Below, in pieces: positions 51,734 through 60,910 of a stretch of 64,000 nt of DNA. The notes beneath the pieces are model-generated. The model ran no database searches. It was not told where the DNA came from and saw only the letters and a program-made list of their open reading frames with translations. This DNA is from Paenibacillus sp. GP183. GTDB lineage: Bacteria > Bacillota > Bacilli > Paenibacillales > NBRC-103111. The position numbers and the translations under genes were made by a program. The stretch's first letter is position 1. Every line of letters starts with the position of its first letter. The stretch is taken from assembly GCF_900104695.1 (NCBI RefSeq), contig NZ_FNSW01000001.1, forward strand, positions 2,976,001 to 3,040,000, read 5' to 3'.

Positions 51734-52522
51734 TTACTTTTTGGTGAAGAAATTCAAGCCCAGCGTCCGCTCAATAGCGATCATTAACAAACCAGTTAAT
51801 ATCATGAGTAGTACGGACATCGAAGCCACTGTCGGATCAAAGTAATATTCCACATAACTTAACATGCTGATCGGCAGTGTGCTGATCCCCGGACCCGTCA
51901 TAAATACGGATACGTCCACATTATTGAACGACTCGAGAAAGGCCAGCAAAATCCCGGCGATAATACCCGAACGTATATTAGGCAGCACGACAACAAAGAA
52001 GGCCTTTACCCGGCTGCAACCCAGACTCATGGCCGCTTCTTCAATCGTGTAATCGACGTTCATCAAGCTGGAGGAAATGACCCGGATCACATAAGGCAGC
52101 ATAATGACAATATGACCGATCAATAACCCCGGATAAATTGGAATTTTATAAGCCACGACCAAGTATTTTAAAAGTGAAAAGCCAAATACGATCCCCGGTA
52201 TGATAATCGGAGAGATGAACATTAAGCTAAGCTGGCCTTTTCCTTTGAATTCAAACCGGCTTAATGCATAGGCGGCTGGAATGCCCAATAAAAAGGAAAG
52301 CAAAATCCCGGCTAGCGCTACCCCGATACTTACTTTAAAAGAAGTCCAAAACATCGCTATATGAAAAATATTTTCATACCATTTCAATGAGAAGCCGTGG
52401 GGTGGAAAAGCTAAAAATTTATCAGGTCCAAACGAAGCGCCGACAATAATAACAAGAGGCCCCAAAAGGAATATATACACCAGAAGCGCATACAGACCCA
52501 AGATCCGGTTAGTTTCCTTCAT
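51734..52522 (-). CDS. ABC importer permease, PotC-like
   Basis: 262 residues, six helices. The binding-protein-dependent transport signature (EAA loop) is EEAAMSLGCSRVKAFFVVVLPNIR (about residues 165-188), which contacts the ATPase. MISPIIIPGIVFGFSLL and MLSYVEYYFDPTVASMS are typical of PotC. It forms the membrane channel with the PotB-like protein encoded four bases upstream and works with the binding protein at 56427. The start lies four bases after that gene's stop. Confidence 0.9.
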   Translation of the reverse strand: MKETNRILGLYALLVYIFLLGPLVIIVGASFGPDKFLAFPPHGFSLKWYENIFHIAMFWTSFKVSIGVALAGILLSFLLGIPAAYALSRFEFKGKGQLSLMFISPIIIPGIVFGFSLLKYLVVAYKIPIYPGLLIGHIVIMLPYVIRVISSSLMNVDYTIEEAAMSLGCSRVKAFFVVVLPNIRSGIIAGILLAFLESFNNVDVSVFMTGPGISTLPISMLSYVEYYFDPTVASMSVLLMILTGLLMIAIERTLGLNFFTKK

Positions 52523-52526
52523 ATTG

Positions 52527-53351
52527 CTACCCCTTCGGATTTAATTTCTTGGCAAGAACATTCATGATGCTCATCATCAGGAACGTTATGATGATCATAA
52601 TGGTTGCGATTATCGAAGCCATGTTCCAATCGCTTAACGTAATCGCATTTTGAAATAATAGAGTAGCAATGACCCGTTTCGTTCCACCCAGCAGCTGCGG
52701 CGTTGCATAAGCTGTTAAGCTGCCGACCAGCACCAAGGTACTGCCGACTACGAGACCGGGTATACTAAGGGGCAGAACGATTTTTGCAAAGGCCTTAAAA
52801 CGGGAGGCGCCCAGGCTTTCCGCAGCCTTCACCAAATCCTCATCAATATTTTCCATGACGCCGATAAGAGAAATAATCATCATAGGAAGGAATAGATGGA
52901 CTAATCCGATGACGATGGACGTTTCCGTGTATAAAATTTTCAAAGGCTGATCAACTATATGTAAACTCGTTAATACGTTGTTAACAAAACCGTTTTTCCC
53001 TAAAATAACAAGCCAGCTGAACGATCTGACGACAGGGCCTGTCAACAGGGGAAAAATAGCCAAAGCCAGGTAAATCCCTCTCCGGCTTACCTTGGTCTTC
53101 GAAATATAGTAAGCAGTTGGAAACCCTAATACGATACAGATTAAAGTTGTCACCATACTCGTCTTTAAAGTTGTCAATACAATGCCGACCGTGTAGGGAT
53201 CGGTAAAGAAACCAATATATCCTTGAAATGTAACGCCGCCGCCTTTTGCTTGAAAAGTAGACAAAATAATGGAGGCAATCGGTATGATCATAAATATCAG
53301 CAGGAATAAAACTCCAGGTAATACAAGGAAGTAAGCGGCCTTTTTATTCAC
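52527..53351 (-). CDS. ABC importer permease, PotB-like
   Basis: 274 residues with six helices. The EAA loop is KAAESLGASRFKAFAKIVLP (about residues 175-194). The N-terminal KKAAYFLVLPGVLFLLIFMI and central ATPQLLGGTKRVIATLLFQN are typical of PotB/HisM-type permeases. The start at 53351 overlaps the 3' end of the ribokinase gene by eight bases, so translation is coupled. It partners the PotC-like protein. Confidence 0.9.
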   Translation of the reverse strand: MNKKAAYFLVLPGVLFLLIFMIIPIASIILSTFQAKGGGVTFQGYIGFFTDPYTVGIVLTTLKTSMVTTLICIVLGFPTAYYISKTKVSRRGIYLALAIFPLLTGPVVRSFSWLVILGKNGFVNNVLTSLHIVDQPLKILYTETSIVIGLVHLFLPMMIISLIGVMENIDEDLVKAAESLGASRFKAFAKIVLPLSIPGLVVGSTLVLVGSLTAYATPQLLGGTKRVIATLLFQNAITLSDWNMASIIATIMIIITFLMMSIMNVLAKKLNPKG

Positions 53352-54270
53352 CTGATTCCCCCCATTGTTGTTTAAAGTTTTGCACTTCCTCGAACGTAGG
53401 CAGCGAAGACTGCGCTCCCAGCTTGGTTACAGTTACCGCGGATACTTTGACCGCATAACGAATAGCATCTTCCACATCAGTGCGACGAGTAATTTGCCCA
53501 GCCAACGCACCGATAAACGAATCGCCCGCCCCTGTCGTATCTACTGCTTTTATTTTGTAGCTGTCGAATTTGACGCTCCGGCCTTGGTTAATATAGACGG
53601 CGCCTTTATCACCCAGCGTCCAGATGACGTGTTCGCAGCCCAATTGGGAAAGCCCCTTTTCAAGTTGCTCGAACTGGCTGAATGGAATATGCAGCAGCTC
53701 TTCCGCTTCAATTTCGTTTAGCACTAAAAAATTAATGTCTTTAAAAATTTCATGAGGCAATTTTTGCATAGGCGCTACATTTAAGATGATTTGTTTGCCA
53801 AACTTTCTGCCAATGCTGATGCAATACTGAACGACCGCAAGCGGGATTTCCAGCTGCAGCACGATCACATCACAATCTTGAAACAAGTTTATATGACGGT
53901 CAATATCTTCGTTGGTCAGCTCATAATTCGCGCCGGATATAACCGTAATCGAATTGTTGCCATGCTGGTCGACGGTTATCAGTGCCGTCCCGGAAGCAGA
54001 TTCCCCTCTGCGAATACCGGTTACATTAATTTTTTCTTGTGTAAGCGAGGCAACCATTTGGTCACCGAAAGCGTCGTTTCCGACACAGCCGATCATCGAA
54101 ACACGCGATCCAAGCCTGGCAGCTGCCACAGCCTGGTTGGACCCTTTTCCACCGATAATCATATCAAAGTGATTTCCGACAATGGTCTCACCCACTCTCG
54201 GCATCTCATTGACTTGGGCCACCAAATCCATATTTAAACTTCCAATTACGAGTACATCTCCATCTGCCAT
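53344..54270 (-). CDS. rbsK: Ribokinase-like PfkB-family sugar kinase
   Basis: 308 residues, usual ribokinase length. Both PfkB signatures are clear: the N-terminal GGKGSNQAVAAARLGSRV and the C-terminal DTTGAGDSFIGALAGQI with the catalytic Asp. The sequence VLVIGSLNMDLVAQVNEMPR is typical of RbsK. It phosphorylates ribose at C5, feeding ribose from nucleoside hydrolysis into the pentose phosphate route. It follows the nucleoside hydrolase directly and overlaps the PotB-like gene. Confidence 0.9.
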   Translation of the reverse strand: MADGDVLVIGSLNMDLVAQVNEMPRVGETIVGNHFDMIIGGKGSNQAVAAARLGSRVSMIGCVGNDAFGDQMVASLTQEKINVTGIRRGESASGTALITVDQHGNNSITVISGANYELTNEDIDRHINLFQDCDVIVLQLEIPLAVVQYCISIGRKFGKQIILNVAPMQKLPHEIFKDINFLVLNEIEAEELLHIPFSQFEQLEKGLSQLGCEHVIWTLGDKGAVYINQGRSVKFDSYKIKAVDTTGAGDSFIGALAGQITRRTDVEDAIRYAVKVSAVTVTKLGAQSSLPTFEEVQNFKQQWGESGE

Positions 54271-54295
54271 CCTGAAAATCTCCTGTTATCATAGG

Positions 54296-55219
54296 TTATT
54301 TCTTTAAGTACTCCACAAACATGTCAAGGAACTTCTCCTGATCCACTTCCAAACAAACATTTACATTTGGCTCTCTGTTTAACCGATTTTGGAAGTCGCA
54401 TACGGTTTGTCCGTCGCAAAGCTCGCTTTTTGTTTCCACATCGACAAATAGCTTCCTGGTGCGGACCAGATTCTTATCCAGAGCTACGCCGACGGCCAGC
54501 GGATCATGCAGGGCACACGCCTTTATGCCGTGAACCTGGACATATCGGTTAATGTAATGCCTTGTACTAGTTTCCACAAAATTTCCAACCTCAGTGTCTC
54601 TCAGTTGGTCGATATGGCTCTCGGTAAGCAGAGCCTTTCTTGTCACATCCAAGCCCACCATTGTGATAGGTATACCGGAATGCAGAACTATTTTAGCCGC
54701 TTCCGGGTCAATAAACATGTTATATTCCGCTACAGGCGAGATATTGCCGATCCCATTCACGACACCGCCCATAATGACCAATTCTTTTACCCATTTTGTA
54801 ATTTCCGGCTGCTTCTTAATCGCTAACGCCATATTTGTTAAAGGTGCTAGCAGAATAAGTGTAATTTCTCCTTGGTATTGCTGCGCCTGTTCAATGATGA
54901 AATCGGCGGCAAAGCCTTGGGACGGGGCGGTTACCTCCATATCCTGGAGCGCTCCTCCTAAGCCGTCTTCCCCATGTACGCTAGTCTCATAGGAAGGTGA
55001 TCTCAAAAGGGGCCCATTGGCCCCTTTGATGACCTTTACCGTTTCTTCCGCACCTAACAATTTTAATACCTTTTTCGTGTTGATCGTTGCCTGTTCGAGT
55101 GAGATGTTGCCGGAGGTCGTTGTGATACCCAGCAAATCGAACTGCCTGCTTTTTACCGCAAGCAATATGGCAAGCGCATCATCGATTCCCGTATCGACGT
55201 CCATGATCACTTTTTGCAT
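54296..55219 (-). CDS. Nucleoside hydrolase (inosine-uridine preferring type)
   Basis: 307 residues from the ATG at 55219, with GCAGGAG six bases upstream and the M20 stop overlapping the spacer. The calcium-binding aspartate cluster DVDTGIDDALAI (about residues 8-19) is diagnostic, with the second acidic site MFIDPEAAKIVLHSG, and HDPLAVGVALD contributing the catalytic His. It cleaves purine and pyrimidine nucleosides to base plus ribose. Here it lies between the amidohydrolase and ribokinase genes; the base would go to adenine deaminase and the sugar to ribokinase. Confidence 0.93.
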   Translation of the reverse strand: MQKVIMDVDTGIDDALAILLAVKSRQFDLLGITTTSGNISLEQATINTKKVLKLLGAEETVKVIKGANGPLLRSPSYETSVHGEDGLGGALQDMEVTAPSQGFAADFIIEQAQQYQGEITLILLAPLTNMALAIKKQPEITKWVKELVIMGGVVNGIGNISPVAEYNMFIDPEAAKIVLHSGIPITMVGLDVTRKALLTESHIDQLRDTEVGNFVETSTRHYINRYVQVHGIKACALHDPLAVGVALDKNLVRTRKLFVDVETKSELCDGQTVCDFQNRLNREPNVNVCLEVDQEKFLDMFVEYLKK

Positions 55220-55220
55220 G

Positions 55221-56414
55221 CTATACTCCTGCTTCCTCATTTAAAAAATGAACTATGCTTTGCGTTACTACGGCCACGCCATATTTTAAAGAAGAAAGGT
55301 TCACGTGAAATTTCGGATGGTGCCATGCAAAATTTTCCTTACCCTCCGTTGCAGTACCCCACTCAATAAAGACCGAAGGAACGGCTTGGGCCAAGTAAGT
55401 GAAGTCATCACCGCTCATGTACGGATTATCCAATTCAATAATGCTTTCAGCCCCAAGGCATTCCGCCGTGGCTCTGCGCACTAAATCTACCATGCGTTTG
55501 TCATTCCAGGTGGCAGGATGGCCTTTTCGGTACTCATACTTATAAGTGCCGCCCCAAAAGCCAGTGACAGACTGCAAAAGCCTTGCAATTTGGTTTTCGA
55601 TATGGCTCTGAGTTTCCGCTTTAATTGTGCGAACAGTCCCCGCCAGCTCCACCTGGTCTGCAATTGAATTCGGCGTATAGCCTCCGCTGATTTTACCGAG
55701 TGTGATTACGGCACGATCAAGCGGCGACACTTGACGGGCTACGATATTTTGAATTCCTGCGATGAATTGACCTGCCATCGCTATCGCATCAATGCCTTCT
55801 TGAGGTGCCGCCGCATGACCACCCTTGCCAATCAGAGAAATAAAGATACGGTCCGTATTGGCTAAAATGTAGCCGTCCTTTAATCCGATCTGACCGGCAA
55901 GCAGATACGGATTCGTATGAATACCGATTGCGGCGTCCACCTTGGGATTTTCCAAAATCCCCTCTTCAATCATGAATTTTGCTCCACCCGGCGGCATTTC
56001 TTCCGAAGGCTGGAACATAATTTTGATATTCCCTTTCAGATCCTGAGCCCGTTCTTGGAGCAGAGCGGCAACACCCAATCCGACCGTTGTATGCGCATCA
56101 TGGCCGCACGCGTGCATAATGCCTTCTTTTTTAGAGGCGTATTCGAGACCCGTTTGCTCATGAATCGCCAAAGCATCGATATCTGCACGCAGCAGGACAG
56201 TCTTGCCGGGCTGGCCACCGCGTATTTCAGCGCACAGCCCGGTTTTCGCCATGATCTTATATGGAATATTAAGCTTATCCAATTCAGTCTTGATGAAAGC
56301 TTGAGTTTCAAACTCCTGAGTACTTAGTTCAGGATTCTGATGAAGATCTCGATACACGTTCTGAAGATAATCCCCAAGCTTCGCCTCTATTGTATCAACT
56401 GTTAATTCTGCCAC
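55221..56414 (-). CDS. M20-family metal-dependent amidohydrolase
   Basis: 397 residues from the GTG at 56414; GTG codons at 56417 and 56423 are in frame, but the first overlaps the AAGGAG site. Metal ligands are evident in HACGHDAHTTVGLGVA (about residue 100), MFQPSEEMPPGGAKFM (Glu-Glu pair), and GIHTNPYLLAGQ. The family removes acyl groups from amines (aminoacylase, N-acetyl-amino-acid deacetylase, carbamoylase-like). The substrate is unknown: its operon otherwise holds only nucleoside genes, so it may act on an acylated or amide-bearing nucleoside or base. It follows the binding-protein gene directly. Confidence 0.9.
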   Translation of the reverse strand: MAELTVDTIEAKLGDYLQNVYRDLHQNPELSTQEFETQAFIKTELDKLNIPYKIMAKTGLCAEIRGGQPGKTVLLRADIDALAIHEQTGLEYASKKEGIMHACGHDAHTTVGLGVAALLQERAQDLKGNIKIMFQPSEEMPPGGAKFMIEEGILENPKVDAAIGIHTNPYLLAGQIGLKDGYILANTDRIFISLIGKGGHAAAPQEGIDAIAMAGQFIAGIQNIVARQVSPLDRAVITLGKISGGYTPNSIADQVELAGTVRTIKAETQSHIENQIARLLQSVTGFWGGTYKYEYRKGHPATWNDKRMVDLVRRATAECLGAESIIELDNPYMSGDDFTYLAQAVPSVFIEWGTATEGKENFAWHHPKFHVNLSSLKYGVAVVTQSIVHFLNEEAGV

Positions 56415-56426
56415 CACTAACACTCC

Positions 56427-57512
56427 TTACTTGGCTACAACTTCACGGTTCCAACGATCGATCCATGTCTTCATACTTTGATTGACCATTTTCCAATCCA
56501 GAGATTTTAAATTATTGATAACATCGGAACCGTAGGTTAATCCGGAAGCTTCTTCTGCTGTCAGTTTTACATTTTTGTTAACAGGGGAATCCACTTTAGC
56601 TAGCGCGTTGGCTTTTTGAACCTGTTCACTAAGCCACCAGTCAATAAACTTCTCCCCAAGCTCCTTATTCTTGGTACCCTTCACCACATTCATCGTGTTA
56701 ACAACGGCATACGATCCCTCCTTCGGAGTCACCCAAACCGCATTAGGATTTGCTTTTTTAATAGTTTCGAACGAAAAGTTTTGTGTGGTTGCTATGGATA
56801 CTTCACGCTGGCTGAACATGTTCGCCAGATCGGCAGCCTTGGTGTAGAACTTCACTACATTAGGTTTAAGCTTCGTTAATTGTTCAAAAGCTTTATCCGC
56901 ATCAAACTTTTGGGCTCCGCCAACCTTGGAAGCATAATCAAGCACCATAGGTCCTTCGGTATTCGTAATATCCGGCAAGGAAATTTTCCCCTTGAACTCG
57001 TCGCGCCACAAATCGGCGTAAGACTCAACCGGCGCTTTCGCAGTCGACTTGTCATAAACGATACCCGAGCTGCCGATTGTATATGCCGGGCCATATTCTT
57101 CTCCAAGAGGAGCTTTAGCGATATCAAACAGGTTGTTAATATTCGGGATTTTCGAGCGGTCGATTTTCTCGATCAGCCCTTCGTCAATAGCTTGCTGCGC
57201 AAAGCTTTGGGATAAAAGCACAACGTCAATTTGGTTTGCCTTCAGACGGATTTTGTTCAATCTTTCTGCGTTGTTGCCGGATTCCACCGTAATTTTCACG
57301 TTATTATTCTGCTCAAACGGGGTATACACATTTTTCTTCAGCAAATCTTCGTTAAATCCAAACGTCGAAATAATGAGTTCCTTTGGCGTATTGTCTTTGG
57401 CGACGTCTACGCTTCCATTGTCAGAAGCTGTTTTTACTCCTGACGAGCACGCGGCGAGTGATAAACTTAAAACCATAGATAATGCAAGTGTGACCATTCC
57501 TTTTTTATTCAT
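56427..57512 (-). CDS. Extracellular substrate-binding lipoprotein, PotD-like
   Basis: 361 residues. The N-terminus MNKKGMVTLALSMVLSLSLA ends in lipobox LAAC with the lipid-modified cysteine near residue 22, followed by a Ser/Gly-rich linker. The mature part is a PotD/SBP type 1 fold (STFGFNEDLLKKNVYTPFE; LPDITNTEGPMVLDYASKVGG; TPKEGSYAVVNTMNVVKGTKN). Such proteins deliver polyamines, iron or similar ligands. Here the context predicts a nucleoside or purine derivative. It sits between the LacI regulator and the M20 gene and is the first structural gene. Confidence 0.88.
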   Translation of the reverse strand: MNKKGMVTLALSMVLSLSLAACSSGVKTASDNGSVDVAKDNTPKELIISTFGFNEDLLKKNVYTPFEQNNNVKITVESGNNAERLNKIRLKANQIDVVLLSQSFAQQAIDEGLIEKIDRSKIPNINNLFDIAKAPLGEEYGPAYTIGSSGIVYDKSTAKAPVESYADLWRDEFKGKISLPDITNTEGPMVLDYASKVGGAQKFDADKAFEQLTKLKPNVVKFYTKAADLANMFSQREVSIATTQNFSFETIKKANPNAVWVTPKEGSYAVVNTMNVVKGTKNKELGEKFIDWWLSEQVQKANALAKVDSPVNKNVKLTAEEASGLTYGSDVINNLKSLDWKMVNQSMKTWIDRWNREVVAK

Positions 57513-57553
57513 CCTAGACCCTCCGAAAAATTTTTTTTGTACAAAATTATGAA

Positions 57554-58552
57554 TTACTCGGAGTCAGCAGTCGATTGCCGTACCACGAGTTCAACATCAA
57601 GTTCATAGGCTTTCTTAATTACGCTCTCACCCGTAATCAGGCGAATTAAATTTTCCATTGCAAGCTTACCTATCCCATAAATAGGCTGCTTAACCGAGGA
57701 TAGTTCTGGTATGACCATTCTGGCGAGAACAATATCGTCGAAACCGATTACTTTAACGTCTTTAGGAACTTTTTTGCCCAATTCATTAAGCGATTTCATT
57801 ACACCAACAGCCATTAAATCATTTCCGGCAAAGACTCCATCGATATCAGGATGACGGGTAAATAATTCCTTTGTAGAATCGTAGCCTCCGTCAATATGAA
57901 AATCGCTTTGAACAATTAAACTGGGTACAAACCATGGTTGCTCTCTACATAAATCTTCATAACCTAATGCCCGTTCCTTCACATCGTGAACGTGCAGCGG
58001 CCCTGAAATATGAGCGATCTTCCTGCAGCCTTGATCCAGTAAGTGCTTTACCGCCAGACGGGCGCCTTCACGATTTTTAGATGTCAAGCACAATATGGGA
58101 TGTGATGGAAACGATCGGTCGATTACGACAACAGGTATGGAATCCTTTTCAAGCTGCAGTATTTGCTCCGGTTGAATCGTATAGGAAGCGATCACAATGC
58201 CATCGATTCGTTTTCTTTTGAGCATCTGAATATAGTTCATTTCTTTTTCCGGATTATTATCGAAATTACACAAAATCACCGTGTACCCGTAAGAATGGGC
58301 AACATCTTCAATTGCGCGTGCAACCTCTGGGAAAAATGGATTGATGATGTCCGGAACCATTAAAGCGATGGTAGATGTACTCTTCCCGGCAAGTCCACGT
58401 GCCATCTCGCTCGGTATGTAATCCAGTGTTTTCATTACCCCCAGGACCGTCTCTTCCGTTTCCTTGTTAACGTAACCGCTTTTGTTCAGTACTCTTGAAA
58501 CTGTAGCCACGGATACTCCTGCTAATTTGCTTACATCCCGGATCGTTGCCAT
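57554..58552 (-). CDS. LacI-family transcriptional repressor of the nucleoside operon
   Basis: 332 residues from the ATG at 58552, with AAGGTGGAG immediately upstream; a GTG at 58561 is possible. The LacI HTH MATIRDVSKLAGVSVATVSR (with VLNKSGYVN) binds DNA, and a periplasmic-binding-like effector domain follows (ALMVPDIINPFFPEVAR; FDDIVLARMVIPELSSVKQP). It precedes the binding-protein gene by 42 bases and is probably the first gene of its own operon. Two LacI-type boxes overlap or follow its promoter at 58595 and 58651, so autoregulation is expected. PurR- or RbsR-like effectors would be guanine, hypoxanthine or ribose, not proven here. Confidence 0.9.
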   Translation of the reverse strand: MATIRDVSKLAGVSVATVSRVLNKSGYVNKETEETVLGVMKTLDYIPSEMARGLAGKSTSTIALMVPDIINPFFPEVARAIEDVAHSYGYTVILCNFDNNPEKEMNYIQMLKRKRIDGIVIASYTIQPEQILQLEKDSIPVVVIDRSFPSHPILCLTSKNREGARLAVKHLLDQGCRKIAHISGPLHVHDVKERALGYEDLCREQPWFVPSLIVQSDFHIDGGYDSTKELFTRHPDIDGVFAGNDLMAVGVMKSLNELGKKVPKDVKVIGFDDIVLARMVIPELSSVKQPIYGIGKLAMENLIRLITGESVIKKAYELDVELVVRQSTADSE

Positions 58553-58594
58553 TAACTCCACCTTTAGTCCCTCATATGGATCTGAAATACGATA

Positions 58595-58608
58595 GGAAAC
58601 CAGTTACA
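58595..58608 (-). promoter_or_regulatory. LacI-type operator, downstream copy
   Basis: On the minus strand the sequence is TGTAACTGGTTTCC, close to the LacI-family consensus TGNAANCGNTNNCA with a T at the central C. It lies about 45 bases upstream of the repressor start codon. Confidence 0.55.
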
Positions 58609-58650
58609 CAAAATTCATGAAACTCTTTTATTTGTGCGACTATTCTTATA

Positions 58651-58696
58651 TGTAACCGATTCCTATAGAATACTTTTCAACATAATAATTTGTCAA
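58651..58696 (-). promoter_or_regulatory. SigA promoter with overlapping LacI-type operator for the nucleoside operon
   Basis: On the minus strand a perfect -35 TTGACA (58696-58691) is followed after 18 bases by -10 TATTCT (58672-58667). Just downstream the plus strand carries TGTAACCGATTCCT (58651-58664), which matches the LacI consensus TGNAANCGNTNNCA at all but the last base. A promoter directly overlapped by the repressor box is the expected arrangement for negative autoregulation. Confidence 0.75.
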
Positions 58697-58710
58697 TATA
58701 TAATGCAGGA

Positions 58711-59902
58711 TTAACGCAACTCAATGGCCAATCGGTGAAACTCATATTTAGCTTCCGGATCCGAAGTAGATCCATGAGCAGTTGCTAAGAATCCAAGACT
58801 ATGAGCATGAAAAAGGAGGCCTCTCACAAGTTTGGTGAACTCATGAAAAACCTCCGTTAACAAAGCGTTAACATTTGATGCACTCCAACCACTCAAACCC
58901 CACTGTATAAGGGCTCAAAGGCTGTCATTACATCATGCCGCCCATGCTACTACACTGTTTTTATGTGTTTTTTGAGTCCAAATGACTCAAATCTATCCCG
59001 CTACAGCGAAGATCTAGTCCATTATGTACTAGGATATAAAAATGCGTTTGAAGGGTTGGTGGTCAAAATGTGGTCACATGGTGATCAAGTACCCTAAAAG
59101 ACACGTGTGTCGTATGCGGATTCGTCACCGAGTCTGATCGAATCTGTTATAGTCGGCTGGAGCATTGATTTTACTGGGGTTTTGGCGTTCGTATTTTGTT
59201 CTGATAAGGTGCTTTTGGGTAGTTGGTGTTACAGTTTATCACCAGTTTATCACCAACTTAACACCAATAGTTGTTGCTGCCTAAACAACTCTTGGATGAT
59301 AAGTAGATTGAAATACTGTTTTTTGCTAAGCAGCGATAATGGTTGGTACTGAGCTTGCTGTGCGATGTTGCGCAAATATGGGAGAGACATATTGGAAGTG
59401 TAGGAGTAGGTCCCCCCAACAGCTTTTCCCCATAAATAGAAAACGAATTTCTGTGGTAATAACATTATTGATATTTAGAATTTAAATACTCGATAAAAAC
59501 TTTCTCTTAAGCAGCAATCATTTTATCTTTTGCATTAAGCATTTTATCTACAGTTTGCAGTTCAGGATGTTCTTCGAATTAGACAATGGATTGCCGTATC
59601 CCGGGCTCGAAGCTGTTGTTGATGTATATCCAGAGACATTTTTTTTATTTTGCTGTATTACTGAAAAAGCCGGTCGGAACCTTTAAACAGGTTCGGCCAG
59701 CTTTTGCGTTTTGCGGGTGTTGTGCCCTGCCCGGCAGGATTCGCGCGGAAGGTGTGGAATTGATAGATCGAAGACATCTTGAGGGTAAAAGGGGACGCTA
59801 ATGACGTCTCGTTACATATCGAAAATGGTGATGCTTACCTCGTTAGTCGTATTTTTAGATTTACAAAATGTATGCATAAGCGTGGAAAAGGAGTGATATA
59901 AC
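58711..59902. other. Long gene-poor gap with inverted and tandem repeats
   Basis: No convincing gene is seen. A minus-strand frame of 61 codons (58711-58896) has a protein-like composition but no known family and no clear ribosome site. Structures include TTTGAGTC/GACTCAAA (58971-58991), a tandem AGTTTATCACC (59233-59254) with a third degenerate copy, and a long stem at 59664-59705 (AAAAGC...GCTTTT) without a downstream gene. The block separates the nucleoside operon from the GC-rich reductase gene. Confidence 0.45.
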
Positions 59903-60910
59903 GTGACGGACACGACACAAATGACGACACAGTCGACGCAAAAGCGGACGCTGCGGGCGTTTGGCGCGACCGGGCTGCGGCTATCGCCGCTTGGGCTCGG
60001 TTGCTGGCAGTTCAGCAAAGGACGCGGCCTGGTCGGCGGCTTTTGGCCGGATTTGAGCGAGTCGGCTATCCTCGAAATCGTACGGATTTCGCTGGAGGGC
60101 GGAATCAACTGGTTCGATACGGCGGAGGTGTACGGCGGCGGGCAGTCGGAGCAAATGCTGGCTGCGGCACTAGATAAGCTCGGACCGGCTGCGGCGGATG
60201 TATACATTGCCACCAAGTGGTGGCCGGCGATGCGGACGGCGGCAAACATCGCGAGGACGATCGACGAACGGCTGCGCTGTCTCGGTGGCCGGAGTATCGC
60301 GCTGTATCAGGTGCACCAGCCGTTCTCGCTCTCCTCGGTGCGCAGCGAAATGACGGCGATGGCGGAGCTCGTACAGAAGGGGCATATTGCGAACGTCGGC
60401 GTCAGCAACTACTCCGCGCGCCAGATGCGCGATGCGGATCGCGCCCTGCGGGATTACGGCCTACGGCTCGCATCGAATCAAGTGAAGTACAGCATGCTGG
60501 ACCGCCGCATTGAGCGCAACGGCATCCTCGAAACTGCGCAGGAGCTCGGCATCGCAATCATCGCCTACTCACCGCTCGAGCAGGGCATCCTCAGCGGCAA
60601 GTTCCACAAGCAACCGGAGCTCGTCCGCAGCATCAAGGGTCCCCGCAAGTGGATGTCCGGCTTCCGCGCCGAAGGCCTGCACCGTACGCAGCCACTGATC
60701 GAGGCGCTGGACCGGCTGGCGGAGCGCTACGCCGCGTCTCCGACACAAATCGCACTCAACTGGCTGATCCATGCCCACGGCGACAACGTGTTCGCCATCC
60801 CCGGCGCGTCGAAGCCGCACCACGCCGAAGAAAACGTGAAGGCGATGTGCTTTCGCCTGTCCGACAGTGAAATCGGAGAGCTAAGCGACATCGCCAAGGT
60901 TAGGCGCTAG
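59903..60910 (+). CDS. Aldo/keto reductase
   Basis: 335 residues, TIM-barrel NADPH reductase. The catalytic tetrad is visible: Asp and Tyr in NWFDTAEVYGGGQSE (about residues 72-86), Lys in IATKWW, and His in YQVHQPFSL. C-terminal SPTQIALNWLI and IPGASKPHHAEENV bind the cofactor. The start is a GTG with AAAGGAGTG about eight bases upstream. The gene is visibly far GC-richer than either flank and is isolated between gene-free stretches, with GC-biased third positions; it was probably acquired from a GC-rich donor. Substrate unknown. Confidence 0.9.
   Translation: MTDTTQMTTQSTQKRTLRAFGATGLRLSPLGLGCWQFSKGRGLVGGFWPDLSESAILEIVRISLEGGINWFDTAEVYGGGQSEQMLAAALDKLGPAAADVYIATKWWPAMRTAANIARTIDERLRCLGGRSIALYQVHQPFSLSSVRSEMTAMAELVQKGHIANVGVSNYSARQMRDADRALRDYGLRLASNQVKYSMLDRRIERNGILETAQELGIAIIAYSPLEQGILSGKFHKQPELVRSIKGPRKWMSGFRAEGLHRTQPLIEALDRLAERYAASPTQIALNWLIHAHGDNVFAIPGASKPHHAEENVKAMCFRLSDSEIGELSDIAKVRR

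Noticed and set aside
58711-58896. 61-codon minus-strand frame as a gene
   Set aside because: No convincing ribosome site, no known domain and no conserved context, so it is not called.
59586-59801. 71-codon plus-strand frame before the reductase
   Set aside because: It overlaps an imperfect long hairpin and has no ribosome site or recognisable domain.
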